Position numbers and translations under genes: made by a program. Positions 33,674-43,100 of a DNA stretch of 53,830 nucleotides are shown here, one piece after another; within the stretch, counting starts at the first letter, position 1; the number at the start of each line of letters is the position of its first letter. This stretch comes from CBDUXT01 sp965371245 (GTDB taxonomy: Bacteria; Planctomycetota; Phycisphaerae; UBA1845), in the NCBI GenBank assembly GCA_965371245.1, contig CBDUXT010000034.1, forward strand, positions 1 through 53,830, written 5' to 3'. Below the pieces are notes generated by a model, which had not been told where the DNA came from, did no database searches, and worked only from the letters and a program-made list of their open reading frames with translations.

Positions 33674-35167
33674 GTGAACGCCGAGAAAACAAAACCACAG
33701 GCGAGGTTACCTCTGTCCTATTTCATCTCTCGGTGCGAGGAACTGACGCGCGTACGTGCCGGCAATCGCGACGAACTTCGGCTGATTCGTACGGAACTTG
33801 AACTTCTTCGCCGAATCCATCGGCACACACTCGGCCAACGCACGCCGCGCGGTGCCGTGCATACGCGACCCAACCCGACCAAGTACTCGCCCGCGGACCG
33901 CCGCGAATTGATCGAAATCCTAGCGGACTCATCCGATGCAATCGTCGAAAAGATGATTGCCGTGCTCGACACGGAGTTCGCTGACACTCGAAAGGAAATC
34001 ATGATGTCCGTGGTCAACGACGAAGCGGAAAAAATCGCCCATGAGGCGGCTGAAAGCGGCGCCGTGGACTTAGCCGCTCCCGCCACCGACGGCAACGATC
34101 CCACATCGATCCCGCCCGACGTGGAAGAGGCGCTCCGACGCGCGGAGTCCCAACTCGCCGCTTGTCAGGAAGAACCAACCCCGCCGGATGACCCGAGGCC
34201 CGCAGCCAAGGAAGCGGTGCCCGCCGCCGCGACGACTCCCGATCCTCCGCCATCGGACACCGCGTGCGTCGCCGACTCCGGCACGCCTCCGCAGGCGGGG
34301 GCAGGCGAGCCAAGCCCCGCCGACAGGGCGACCGAGCGCGCAGACGCTACGCCCTCTTCGCAGCAGGATGACGCGACGCCCGAGAAAAACGCGCCGGCTA
34401 ACCAGACCGCCGAGACCACGCACGCGCCCTCAGTCGAATCCTCGGAGCCGACTCCGATCGTGGCCAGCCTCTCGGCGGACGATGCTACGAAACCTGACGA
34501 TCCTGTCGCTAGCGAGGCCGATCAAGTGAAGAACACAGACCAAGTAAACCAATCGAAGACGGATGCGGTGGCCCCCGCGCCGCAGGAAACGCTGGCTCCC
34601 AAAGCCGAAGCCCCCGATCAGAACCCCTCAACGAACGCGCCGCAGGCGGATCCGCCACCCGCCGCCACCGCGTCGCCACCCGCCACCTCCGTGCCGCCAA
34701 GCGCCGCCGTGTCCCCGAGCACCCCGGAGCCCTCTCAAAACAAATCCAAGGCCGACTTCGCCGACGGGGAATACACACCGGAGCGAGCCGAGCAGGCCGT
34801 CGCAGCCATCGAGGACGGCATCCGCAAGCTGGCCCACCTTCTGCGCACCGAAGTGAAGGGCCAATGGGACCAGGCCAGGACCGCCATGGACAGCGTCAGC
34901 GGCGCCAACGAACAGATCGACGGAGTCTGCCAGCGCGTTCGAGAGGCGCTTGAGCAAGCCAAGCATGCCACCATGGAAATCCATGCCGAGCGGGATGAGG
35001 CCAGACTGTTTCGCCAGGAGACCCAGCGGGCCAAGGAACGTGCCGAAACAAGCGCAGCGGCCGCGGAACTGGCGGCCGACCAAGCCGTGGACGAGCTACG
35101 ATTAATCCACGAGACCCGGCTCCGGGACTCGAAGGGATCGACGGCCGAGTCCGTTCCATCTGCCTGA
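33674..35167 (+). CDS. Ala/Pro-rich protein with C-terminal coiled coil, function unknown
   Basis: 497 residues, GTG start with GGAGA 11 bases upstream. No signal peptide. Residues 1-130 are helical and charged ('SYFISRCEELTRVRAGNRDE', 'SSDAIVEKMIAVLDTEFADT'). Residues about 150-370 are a disordered Ala/Pro/Asp/Thr-rich stretch ('PAAATTPDPPPSD', 'PPPAATASPPATSVPP'). Residues about 375-480 form a long helical coiled coil ('RAEQAVAAIEDGIRKLAHLL', 'AKERAETSAAAAELAADQAV'). The layout suggests a cytoplasmic scaffold or an assembly factor. No family recognised. Base use fits the surrounding genome, so it is not an obvious recent arrival. Confidence 0.75.
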   Translation: MNAEKTKPQARLPLSYFISRCEELTRVRAGNRDELRLIRTELELLRRIHRHTLGQRTPRGAVHTRPNPTKYSPADRRELIEILADSSDAIVEKMIAVLDTEFADTRKEIMMSVVNDEAEKIAHEAAESGAVDLAAPATDGNDPTSIPPDVEEALRRAESQLAACQEEPTPPDDPRPAAKEAVPAAATTPDPPPSDTACVADSGTPPQAGAGEPSPADRATERADATPSSQQDDATPEKNAPANQTAETTHAPSVESSEPTPIVASLSADDATKPDDPVASEADQVKNTDQVNQSKTDAVAPAPQETLAPKAEAPDQNPSTNAPQADPPPAATASPPATSVPPSAAVSPSTPEPSQNKSKADFADGEYTPERAEQAVAAIEDGIRKLAHLLRTEVKGQWDQARTAMDSVSGANEQIDGVCQRVREALEQAKHATMEIHAERDEARLFRQETQRAKERAETSAAAAELAADQAVDELRLIHETRLRDSKGSTAESVPSA

Positions 35168-35495
35168 GAGGGCGAAGAAGATAGGGTCATGACAGACCGA
35201 GCCGCGACCGTCAGGCAGCGGTCCTGGAACCCGAAATCGGACCGCTTCCTCACGGGCGCGACTCCGAAAGAGCATCCTTAAACACGCTCCGAGGGCTCCG
35301 ATCTATCGAATGCGACGCCCGCAAGAGCGATGCCGGCCGGCCTCGACGGACCTGGACAGTGCCCTGGTCCCCTGCCATACTCCCGTTCCGTGAAACTTCA
35401 CCGTGTGGCGTGCATGGCGATCGATACGACCGTCGTGCATGAGGCATGCGAAGGTGTTGGGTACCGGACGTGGGCGAAAAGGACACGACGCGGAC
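35168..35495. other. intergenic region
   Basis: 328 bases. No gene, hairpin or promoter was recognised. AAAAGGA lies 15-20 bases before the sucD start. Confidence 0.4.
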
Positions 35496-36383
35496 ATGAG
35501 CATTCTGGTTGACGGCAACACCAAAGTGATTTGTCAGGGCATCACGGGCAAGGCCGGTGCGTTCCACACGGCGCGATGCCTGGAGTATGGAACGCAGATG
35601 GTCGGCGGCGTCTCGCCCGGAAAAGGCGGAACACGCTCCGAACAGGATCTTCCGGTCTTCAATTCGTGCCACGACGCTGTCGCTGCCACCGGGGCGGAGG
35701 TGTCGATGATCTTCGTGCCCGCGCCCTTCGCCGCCGACGCGGCGATGGAGGCCGCCGACGCCGGTTGTTCCCTCGTCGTGCTCATTACCGAGGGCGTTCC
35801 GACGCTCGACATGGTACGGGCGCGCGACTTCCTCGACGAAAAAGGCGTCCAGTTGGTGGGGCCGAACTGTCCCGGCGTCATCACGCCCGGCGCCTGCAAG
35901 ATCGGGATCATGCCCGGCTACATCCACAAACAGGTCGAGAACGGCTGCAAGACCGTCGGCATCATCTCGCGTAGCGGAACCTTGACGTACGAAGCCGTTT
36001 GGCAGTGCAGCTCGCGCGGGCTGGCGCAATCCACCTGTGTCGGCATCGGCGGCGACCCGGTGAAAGGACTGAACTTCATCGAGCTTCTCAAGATGTTCCA
36101 GGAAGACGAAGAAACCAACGCGATCATCATGATCGGTGAGATCGGCGGGACGGACGAGGAGCTGGCCGCCAAGTTCATCGACCGCAACGTGACCAAACCG
36201 GTCGTCGCCTTCATCGCCGGGCAGACCGCGCCGCCCGGCAAGCGCATGGGGCACGCCGGGGCCATCATCAGCGGCGGAGAGGGAACGGCCGGGTCGAAGA
36301 TCGCCGCGCTCAAGGAAGCAGGCGTTCACGTCGCGGATTCGCCGGCGCAAATAGGAGAAGCCATGGCGGCGCTCCTCGCCTAA
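35496..36383 (+). CDS. sucD: succinyl-CoA ligase, alpha subunit
   Basis: 295 residues, start ATG at 35496. The CoA-binding domain 'MSILVDGNTKVICQGITGKA' with 'GTQMVGGVSPGKGG', then 'LVVLITEGVPTLDMVRA', 'VQLVGPNCPGVITPGACKIG', 'VGIISRSGTLTYEAVWQ', 'TCVGIGGDPVKGLNFIELL', 'IGEIGGTDEELAA' and 'GKRMGHAGAIISGGEGTAGS' follow the family throughout. The His in 'MGHAGAI' is the phosphohistidine that carries phosphate between succinyl-CoA and nucleotide. With SucB/SucC it makes ATP or GTP in the citric acid cycle. The beta-subunit gene sucC, usually directly upstream, is absent here. The upstream open sequence before 35496 does not fit the family. Confidence 0.96.
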   Translation: MSILVDGNTKVICQGITGKAGAFHTARCLEYGTQMVGGVSPGKGGTRSEQDLPVFNSCHDAVAATGAEVSMIFVPAPFAADAAMEAADAGCSLVVLITEGVPTLDMVRARDFLDEKGVQLVGPNCPGVITPGACKIGIMPGYIHKQVENGCKTVGIISRSGTLTYEAVWQCSSRGLAQSTCVGIGGDPVKGLNFIELLKMFQEDEETNAIIMIGEIGGTDEELAAKFIDRNVTKPVVAFIAGQTAPPGKRMGHAGAIISGGEGTAGSKIAALKEAGVHVADSPAQIGEAMAALLA

Positions 36384-36414
36384 TACATGGTTACGCCTAG
36401 GTTTTGGAGCGTGC

Positions 36415-36432
36415 CACTGCTCTCGAGCAGTG
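36415..36432. repeat. dispersed hairpin, ACTGCT family (copy 3)
   Basis: CACTGCT, loop CTCG, AGCAGTG: a perfect 7-bp stem after GTGC. It is directly followed by a second hairpin GTGTCG-GGGTT-CGACAC (36430-36446). Located 32 bases after sucD. Confidence 0.6.
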
Positions 36433-36592
36433 TCGGGGTTCGACACGGCGTAGACCGAACCCGAAGAGTTACATGTGACAAAGCACCCGCGTCCGCCGGT
36501 CAAACAGGTTCCTTCTCGATGGGGCGCGTCTTAACACTACGAGCACAAGCCCCAAAGCCGCCTTCGCATCGCCATCGAGCGCACGAGCTTTC

Positions 36593-37000
36593 ATGAACTA
36601 CTGGCTCTTGAAGACGGAACCCGGCGACTACAGCTACGCCGACCTTGAGCGAGACAAGGCCACGATCTGGGAGGGCGTCCGCAACAACCAGGCCCTCGTG
36701 TATCTGCGACAGATTCGAAAAGGCGACGAGGCCTTCATCTATCACACGGGGAAGGAAAAACACATCGCCGGGGTCGCCAAGGTCGTCAAAGGCCCCTACC
36801 CCGACCCGGATGAGGACGATGTCAAACGGGTTGTCGTGGACATTCGCCCCACCAGACCGCTCGCGGTGCCCGTGCCCCTGGCCAAGGTGAAGGCCGACCC
36901 GTCGATGGCACGGTTTCAACTCGTTCGGCTTCCGCGGCTTTCGGTCATGCCCGTGCCGGTGCCCGTGTGGAAAAAGCTCCTGCGATGGGGCGGGCTGTAA
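36593..37000 (+). CDS. EVE domain protein
   Basis: 135 residues, a single EVE domain. Signature: 'MNYWLLKTEPGDYSYADLER', 'TIWEGVRNNQALVYLRQIRK', 'GDEAFIYHTGKEKHIAGVAK', 'VVKGPYPDPD' and 'LVRLPRLSVMPVP'. EVE domains adopt a PUA-like fold and bind modified bases in nucleic acid; in bacteria their role is poorly defined, with links to RNA modification and to modification-dependent restriction. Here it stands alone, with no nuclease fusion, so a housekeeping role is more likely. The ribosome site is weak. The CPBP protease gene follows after 40 bases in the same direction. Confidence 0.92.
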   Translation: MNYWLLKTEPGDYSYADLERDKATIWEGVRNNQALVYLRQIRKGDEAFIYHTGKEKHIAGVAKVVKGPYPDPDEDDVKRVVVDIRPTRPLAVPVPLAKVKADPSMARFQLVRLPRLSVMPVPVPVWKKLLRWGGL

Positions 37001-37040
37001 GCGCCAAGCTGGCCGGCCGGCTCGCAACAAAGGAAGACAC

Positions 37041-37901
37041 GTGCCCACCAGCGACACGCCCGAAGCGCCCAACGACGAGTTCATCCCCCTGGCCCGCCCG
37101 ATAGGCGACGGCGCCCCAATGGCACAACCCGTTGCGCAGTGGGAACCAGACGACATGCTTCTGTGCGGTAGCACCCGGGGCCGCGCGCTGATCGACCTCG
37201 CGGTGGTCGGGCTGCTCTTCGTGCGACTGGGGCTCGCCGGAGAGGGGCTGCTCCTGATCCTCTGGGGAGTGCCGATCGGTGGCACTGAGCCGGTCCCCGC
37301 GGCCGTTCGCCGCGACCTTCTCGTGCCGACGTTGGCCATGAGAACCGCAATCACGATCGCCCTGCTCACCGGGTTGCTGCTGTTCCGGCGAGAAGGTATG
37401 CGATCCATCGGTGTCACGCGCCGTGCACTCGGGGTCAATCTGTTGCTCGGGCTTGGGACCATGCTCGCCGCCTGCGGTCTGATTTATCCGGCACTGCTGA
37501 TCCTGGGCGTGGCGTGGCCCGGCTTCGCCGAACAGATGCAGGAAAACGCCGGTCGAATCCTCGAAGCCTTTCCCAAGCTCGGCTTCGGTGGGCTCACGGC
37601 CGTGTGTGCCACGGTCGGCGTGTACGAGGAGCTTTTGTTTCGTGGCTTCCTGCTTCCACGATTGCGACGAATCACCGGAAGCTGGACGCTCGCCGTCCTG
37701 GTGAGCACGGCGATCTTCACGTCACTGCACATGATCGACCAGACCCTCGCCGCCATGGTGGCCGTCACCATCCTTTCGCTGATCTTCAGTGTCGTGACGA
37801 TCTGGCGGCGATCCATCATTCCCGCGATCGTAGGCCACATGCTGTTCGATCTGTCACAGCTCGTCGCTCTCTCCTACCAGGTCGGTGACGCCTGGACGTG
37901 A
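37041..37901 (+). CDS. CPBP family intramembrane protease
   Basis: 286 residues, GTG start with AAGGA six bases upstream. A polar head of about 45 residues leads to about seven membrane helices. The CAAX-protease-like (Abi/CPBP) motifs are in place: 'VYEELLFRGFLLPRLRR' (EExxxR, at about residue 195), 'IFTSLHM' (FxxxH) and 'IVGHMLFDLSQ' (HxxxD/N). These residues coordinate the glutamate/metal-type active site within the membrane. Substrate unknown; relatives act in prenyl-protein processing, bacteriocin self-immunity and signalling. May be co-transcribed with the EVE gene, 40 bases upstream. Confidence 0.9.
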   Translation: MPTSDTPEAPNDEFIPLARPIGDGAPMAQPVAQWEPDDMLLCGSTRGRALIDLAVVGLLFVRLGLAGEGLLLILWGVPIGGTEPVPAAVRRDLLVPTLAMRTAITIALLTGLLLFRREGMRSIGVTRRALGVNLLLGLGTMLAACGLIYPALLILGVAWPGFAEQMQENAGRILEAFPKLGFGGLTAVCATVGVYEELLFRGFLLPRLRRITGSWTLAVLVSTAIFTSLHMIDQTLAAMVAVTILSLIFSVVTIWRRSIIPAIVGHMLFDLSQLVALSYQVGDAWT

Positions 37902-38010
37902 CCGAGCAAGGGCGCTGCGCTGCTCCCGCGAGTGAGCGGCGAGACGAGTAGGGTGCATCCGGGACGCGTCCTGGGATCTACCTCTGTTCTCGGAATGCCT
38001 CCCGGCTTTG

Positions 38011-39242
38011 GGGGTCCGTGACGGTTTAGGCGGCCTTTGGATAGGCCGGTCTTGTGTTCCAGTAGTGGGTCCATCGATCGTCCTGGGAGAGCCATAAGGC
38101 CCGCAGCGACAGGATGGATTCGACACCTGGGATGCTCCAGAACTGCTCGGTCCCGTTCACCCGTTTGTTCAACAGCTCTACCACTGATTCAGTCGCGCCC
38201 GAGCCGATCGGCCAACCTTTTCGTCGATGGGCTGGATAATCCATGTGGCGCCGATGGGTCTTGAAGTAGCCGATGTTGTTCGCCAGCACCCGGTGCGGAT
38301 GCCGTGAGCCATCGCCGGCTTGCGGCGGCCCCAGGTGATCGGCATGGTCCTGCAACCTGAGGATCACCTCATCGATTCGACCGGCCCACAGGTGATCCTT
38401 CAGTTGCTCAGGTAACGCTCGTGCCTCCAGCGTGTCTTTTCCCAAAGCAGACCGGCCCGCTTCGTACAGATGTTCCGCCGCATGGTAGTGGTCCGCGATC
38501 CGTTGATCGTGGAGACATTCCCGCTTGCTCAGCGGATCGATCCAGTTTCCGCCGTCGCCCATCACCAACGCCGTGCCCGCCTGCCGCATGCCGCGGCGCT
38601 CTGCTTCCAGGCCCAGCGCTTTTCCAAAAAAAGCCTCGGTCCGCTCCATCGTTGCGACATCGGTGGTCACGAGACGCTCGGGGGGGTGATCCGGCGTGCC
38701 GTCGCCCGGCAGATACGACATCATCGCGCCCACCTTGTCCTCCCGCCACCGACTGCCGTTGCCCCCTTGTTTTTCACGGGTTTGTAGCCGACCGCCGTCC
38801 ATCCCGATGACCAGCAGTGCCGGTGCGTTCGCCGGTGTCGCCGGTCGGGTTCCCTGTTCGAAAGCGCGCACCTCCGCATCGCGCGCCGACACCACCGTTC
38901 GACCGATCGCCTCCGCCCGACGCTGAATCTGCTTGCCGTCCCGTTGTGCGCCCGAGTCCTCGTTCAACGCCAACGCCGCCTGCGCCAGGGTGTCCACCTG
39001 GTCCTCGAAATCGGAAAACGTCGCCCCTTTCCAATGGAACGTGATCATCCTCCGGAACCACTCGATCCAACTGCGCGGTGAACGCCGAAAGGATCCACGC
39101 CCGCGCCTGCCGACGTGTGCTTCGTGCCGCCATGATTGGGTTCCTCCATGAAATCAATCGCCAAACGACCGGGTCCGCCGTCCGTGGCCCACCCCACCAC
39201 CATGATGCCCAAGAAAAAGCCGCCGGTACGGTCACCGACCCC
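38011..39242. mobile_element. ISKra4-type insertion sequence
   Basis: A 1232-bp element with imperfect terminal inverted repeats: 38011-38034 (GGGGTCCGTGACGG then TTTAGGCGGC) and the complement of 39219-39242, matching at 19 of 24 positions. The transposase stop lies within the left repeat, as in many compact insertion sequences. No target-site duplication was found next to the ends. It sits between the CPBP gene and tRNA-Arg. Ends were set from the repeat alone. Confidence 0.7.
38026..39048 (-). CDS. ISKra4-family transposase
   Basis: 340 residues from an ATG at 39048. Family features: 'LLVIGMDGGRLQTR' and 'ALVMGDGGNWID' (acidic catalytic positions), 'RIADHYHAAEHLYEAGRSAL', and near the end 'WPIGSGATESVVELLNKRVN' with 'GTEQFWS', a pattern of ISKra4-type DDE enzymes. 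A start about 28 codons further up would be expected: in this frame sequence 'RQWIEWFRR' continues upstream without a start, while an ATG at 39133 in another frame begins 'MAARSTRRQARAWILSAFTA' and would join it after one frameshift near 39065-39085. This could be the programmed frameshift used in parts of this family, or decay. Confidence 0.85.
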   Translation of the reverse strand: MITFHWKGATFSDFEDQVDTLAQAALALNEDSGAQRDGKQIQRRAEAIGRTVVSARDAEVRAFEQGTRPATPANAPALLVIGMDGGRLQTREKQGGNGSRWREDKVGAMMSYLPGDGTPDHPPERLVTTDVATMERTEAFFGKALGLEAERRGMRQAGTALVMGDGGNWIDPLSKRECLHDQRIADHYHAAEHLYEAGRSALGKDTLEARALPEQLKDHLWAGRIDEVILRLQDHADHLGPPQAGDGSRHPHRVLANNIGYFKTHRRHMDYPAHRRKGWPIGSGATESVVELLNKRVNGTEQFWSIPGVESILSLRALWLSQDDRWTHYWNTRPAYPKAA

Positions 39243-39363
39243 GGCGGGGTTGGCATCTACGGAGAAAGGAGCAGTGGGAGTGTTGTGCCGCCGAACTCGA
39301 CCGCCGACGCGGGTCGGGCTGGTTGACGAACCCGCGGCGACGGCTACGCTTGTGACCCGCTTG

Positions 39364-39437
39364 GTCCTCGTGGCACAATTGGATAGCGCGTCGGCCTCCG
39401 AAGCCGAAGGTTGCAGGTTCGAACCCTGCCGGGGACG
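39364..39437 (+). tRNA. tRNA-Arg (anticodon CCG)
   Basis: A full cloverleaf can be drawn. Acceptor GTCCTCG pairs with CGGGGAC (39430-39436, one U-G), discriminator G39437. D arm GCAC/GCGC has one A-C mismatch. Anticodon stem TCGGC/GCCGA encloses loop CTCCGAA with anticodon CCG at 39398-39400. T arm GCAGG-TTCGAAC-CCTGC is perfect. The 3' CCA is not encoded. It lies 121 bases past the IS end. Confidence 0.93.
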
Positions 39438-40174
39438 TATCGCGAATCAGCGTTGGCGTCATAAAGAACGGCCATCGCGACATGCGGCACCTTCATTCAA
39501 GCCTCCTCAGTCCGGTCGGCGCCGAGTGGGGCGTTCTTGAGTTCGTGGCCCACTCGGAAGAGATGTTGCCCGTCTCCGACCCACGGTCACGTTGCTCGGA
39601 TCGTTGAACCCGAGCCAGGGTGCCCCGGGGTTGTATCGATCCCGGAAATCCAGTAAGATCGCATGCGGTCCGGGCTCCCCGTACCAGGGGTGGGGCTCTG
39701 CGAGGGTCGCGATGGTCTTATTTCTGATGGCAATCCGCCGGCTGGGCGGAAGCACTTCCGCCGTTCGTGGCAACCGCAACCACGCCGCCGCCTTCGGCGC
39801 ACACCACGGTTCTCGCTTCAAACATACTAGCCGCAGGCCCCCGCGCGGAATGGAACCGCCGGACCTTTGGGCGGTGGGTACGTGCCACGATCATGGTCAC
39901 CGAACCGTCGCGAGGCGGATCGGATTGGGCCGCTCCTGGAAGGATTGGGATTTGAAGCAGTTTCTCAAACAATAGGAAAGGGTCGGGCGTCCTAGTCGCT
40001 CTCGGGGGTAAGGTCCATGACGGAGCTTGCTGAACCCGCGCGCGGATGTCCCGATATGAGGTGTCATCGACGCAGTCGGCGTCATCGCCCCGAGACGTAG
40101 GGTTCCGGGCGGAAGCCCTGCCCTGGGTACGATTGGTGGTCAGAGCCTGTTCCACATAACGGAGGTACGGAACG
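39438..40174. other. intergenic region
   Basis: 737 bases after tRNA-Arg. Open frames exist on both strands (for example 39507-39821 minus, with 'HAILLDFRDRYNPGAPWLGF'), but none has a ribosome site, a family pattern or consistent codon bias. A degraded gene is possible. The last 20 bases hold GGAGG for the next gene. Confidence 0.4.
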
Positions 40175-43100
40175 ATGAGAGGAATTCCGAAGTGTTGTAG
40201 GCAACAGTGTTTCGCGGTGTTGATGGCGACCGGGCTTCTGGTCGTCGGTCAGGCGTTGTTAGGTGCTGATGCCAAGGGCCAGAAGCTGCCGCCTCCTGTC
40301 GCCTTTCCCGACGAACGGCCACCCTATCCACCGGACAAGGTCGATCCCACCGGGGCGCTGGGAACGTCACTCTACATCGAGGGCCAGTTCGATGCGGGTG
40401 TCGGGGATTACCGCGCCCATACGCAACGTGAGTGGATCATCAACGGCGGCGGGACCGTCTCCGCGGTCGCCAGCGGCATCCAGGGAGCGCCGTGCAGGAA
40501 CGTCGCGCAGTGCGACGATTGCAATCCATGTACCCTCGACACCTGCACTGAGTCAGTCTGTGTGGGCGGCCGCAGAAACGGTCAGGGATGCACGAGCGAT
40601 GCGTCCTGCGAAGGTATCTGCGGCGGTGGCGTCAACGACACCGGAACATGCACGAACGACCTCGATTGCTGCGGCGACGGCGTGGCCATCCTGGATGGCG
40701 TATGTAATTTCAACCCCTGCGCACCATTGACCACCGGCGGCGCCGAGGGCACGGGCGGCTTTCAATGTGTCAACGCCCTTCTGCCGAACGGGCAGTTTTT
40801 TACCGACGGTGAGTGCAACGATGGTCTCGAGTGCAACGGCCTGGAAACGTGCGACAACGCTACCGGTACATGTATAGCCGGGGCTCCGCTGGTCGCGTTC
40901 GTGCCGCGATGTGACGCCGGCTCCAACGTGGGGCTGGCGTGCGACCCCGGCGGAGACCCGAATATGGAGTGCCCGCCGGCCGCAGGCGAGCAGGACCCCG
41001 GCGCCTGCGTGCCGACGCCGTTCACCTGCGAGGACCTGGAACAGGTGTGCGATGAGGCTCAAAACTCGTGCCGCGTGTCGTGCCTCACGGATGCCGAGTG
41101 CGACGAGGATGGATCTGCATGCACGTTGGATCGATGCGACGTCAGGACGTGTGTCGGCGGGGGGGACGACGGTCAGGTCTGCCGGCTGAACGCCGAGTGC
41201 GATCTCGGCGACTGTAGCGGCGGCGGGACGGGCGCCTGTGTGGTCGATCCCAACCCGTGCGGCCCGAACGCCGGCTGCGTCGATGGATCGGTCTGCGTGG
41301 GCGGGGACAATGTCGGTGCGGCCTGCCTTACTTTTGATGATTGCGGGCTCGGGGGAAGCTGCCCGCCGACAGGTACTTGCGTGGGCGGCGACGACGACGG
41401 GCTTTCCTGCGCCAGCGATAGCGCGTGCCAGGGGGTTGGTGTGTGCGTGGGGAATCTCGGCTGTCCAACGGGTCGCTGCTGCCAGGGCAGCTCCTGCACG
41501 CAGCTCAACTTCGAGGATTGTACGGCCGCGGGCGGGTTCTGGCGGTTCACCAGCACGGCCTGTGAGACGCTCGATTCCGAAAACTTCAACGGCTGCCCAT
41601 CCGTCGGTTCGGGAATCGCCCCGAATGGCAACAGTGTGGTCAATGTCGGTACGGTCGTGGGGCCGTCGCGGGCATCCTGCATCGGAAGCGACTTCGACCG
41701 TATCGGCGACGACTACAAGATCGGCGACGGCATCGGTTTCGCCGAGGTCACGATGATCCGGTTCAACATTCTCGAGATCACCGGCACTCGTCTCTTCATC
41801 GAGTTTTGGGACACAACGACCACCCCCGCGAGCCCGATCTTCATCGCAGACACCCTGACCGGCGGGGTCGGCACGGGAACGAACTTCTTCCAGTTCGCAC
41901 CACCGATCCCCGTTCCCAAGACGGGCGTGGTGGCGATCTCCGTCGCCCGGGCCTTCACCGATGGCGGCTCGTTCGCGTGGCGATCCACCGGATCCTCCTG
42001 TTTCAATCCCGAGGGTGCCGACCACGGCGACACCTGCGTAACCAATGTCGATTGCACGGACGGCGGCACCTGCCTGCCGCCCGTGGACACCGGCGACAAC
42101 GACCCCAACGTGATGTTCCTGGACGGCCAGTTGGTCACCAACTTCCTGGGTCAGTGCTCCGGCGGCGCCAGTGACGGCAACATGTGCGATTTCCGCGCCG
42201 GCGACCTGGGTTGCCCCGACGGCACCTGCGTGGACGTCCCCGACATCCTGCGGTACGAGTTGGTCACAACGGACCGCGGTGACCCGCGAGGCGGCTGCTG
42301 TGACTCGAACGTGGGCTCCTGCTCGCAGGAGCTGCCCTGGGTCTGCATCGACCAGGGCAACGTGTTCCGCGGCATCGGGATCGGCTGTGCCGTCTGTATC
42401 GGCGGCGATAACGTTGGGTTCGAGTGTACCTCGGACGTGCAATGCACCGGCGGCGGAACCTGCTCGGAGCTCCTCTGTCAGAACGATCCCCAGGTTGCCT
42501 GCGTAACCGATGATGATTGCGGGGCGGCAGGACCTTGTGTGGCTATCGCCCAATGCAGTGTCCAGGCGTGTTGCGACCCGGACGGTTCCTGTACGGAGGT
42601 GCAGGGCCTCGGCTCCACTTGCCCCCCGGGGACCAACGGACTGGGCTTCGCGTCGGGGTGTTCGGAGATATTCGTCGCCGGCGCCTCTCCCAATGCGTGC
42701 CCGCAGCCCCCGCCCTTTCCCGGCGGGGATACCTGCCGCGACGTGATCGTGCAGGAAATCCCGTTGAGCAGCAATCCGCAGATTCCGACTACCGTGACGG
42801 TCACCGGGAACAACTCGGCCGCAACCTTCGCCGAGTACAACAGTGGGACGTGCGCCGGCGGAGCCAGGCATGGGCTGTCCTGCGACCCCAACGCCGCCGA
42901 CTTGGCGGCGGAATGCCCGGTCAACCCCAACCTCGCCGCCGACACAGGCACCTGTGAGCGACTCTGCGACAGCAACTTTTTTGCTGAGGTCAGCGTTGGA
43001 GGGAGTGGGGATCCGGGCTGGTGGGACGGGTTCCACATCAGCGAGTGCGCCAACGTCCGACTTGATACATGCAGCACGATCCCGATCGTCAGGCCGCAGT

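Noticed and set aside
35250..36503. 417-codon minus-strand open frame across sucD
   Set aside because: sucD is certain on the plus strand; the antisense translation shows no protein pattern.
39507..39821. 104-codon minus-strand open frame with a protein-like stretch (HAILLDFRDRYNPGAPW)
   Set aside because: Only part of it looks protein-like, with no ribosome site and no family. Kept as a possible decayed gene in the gap entry.
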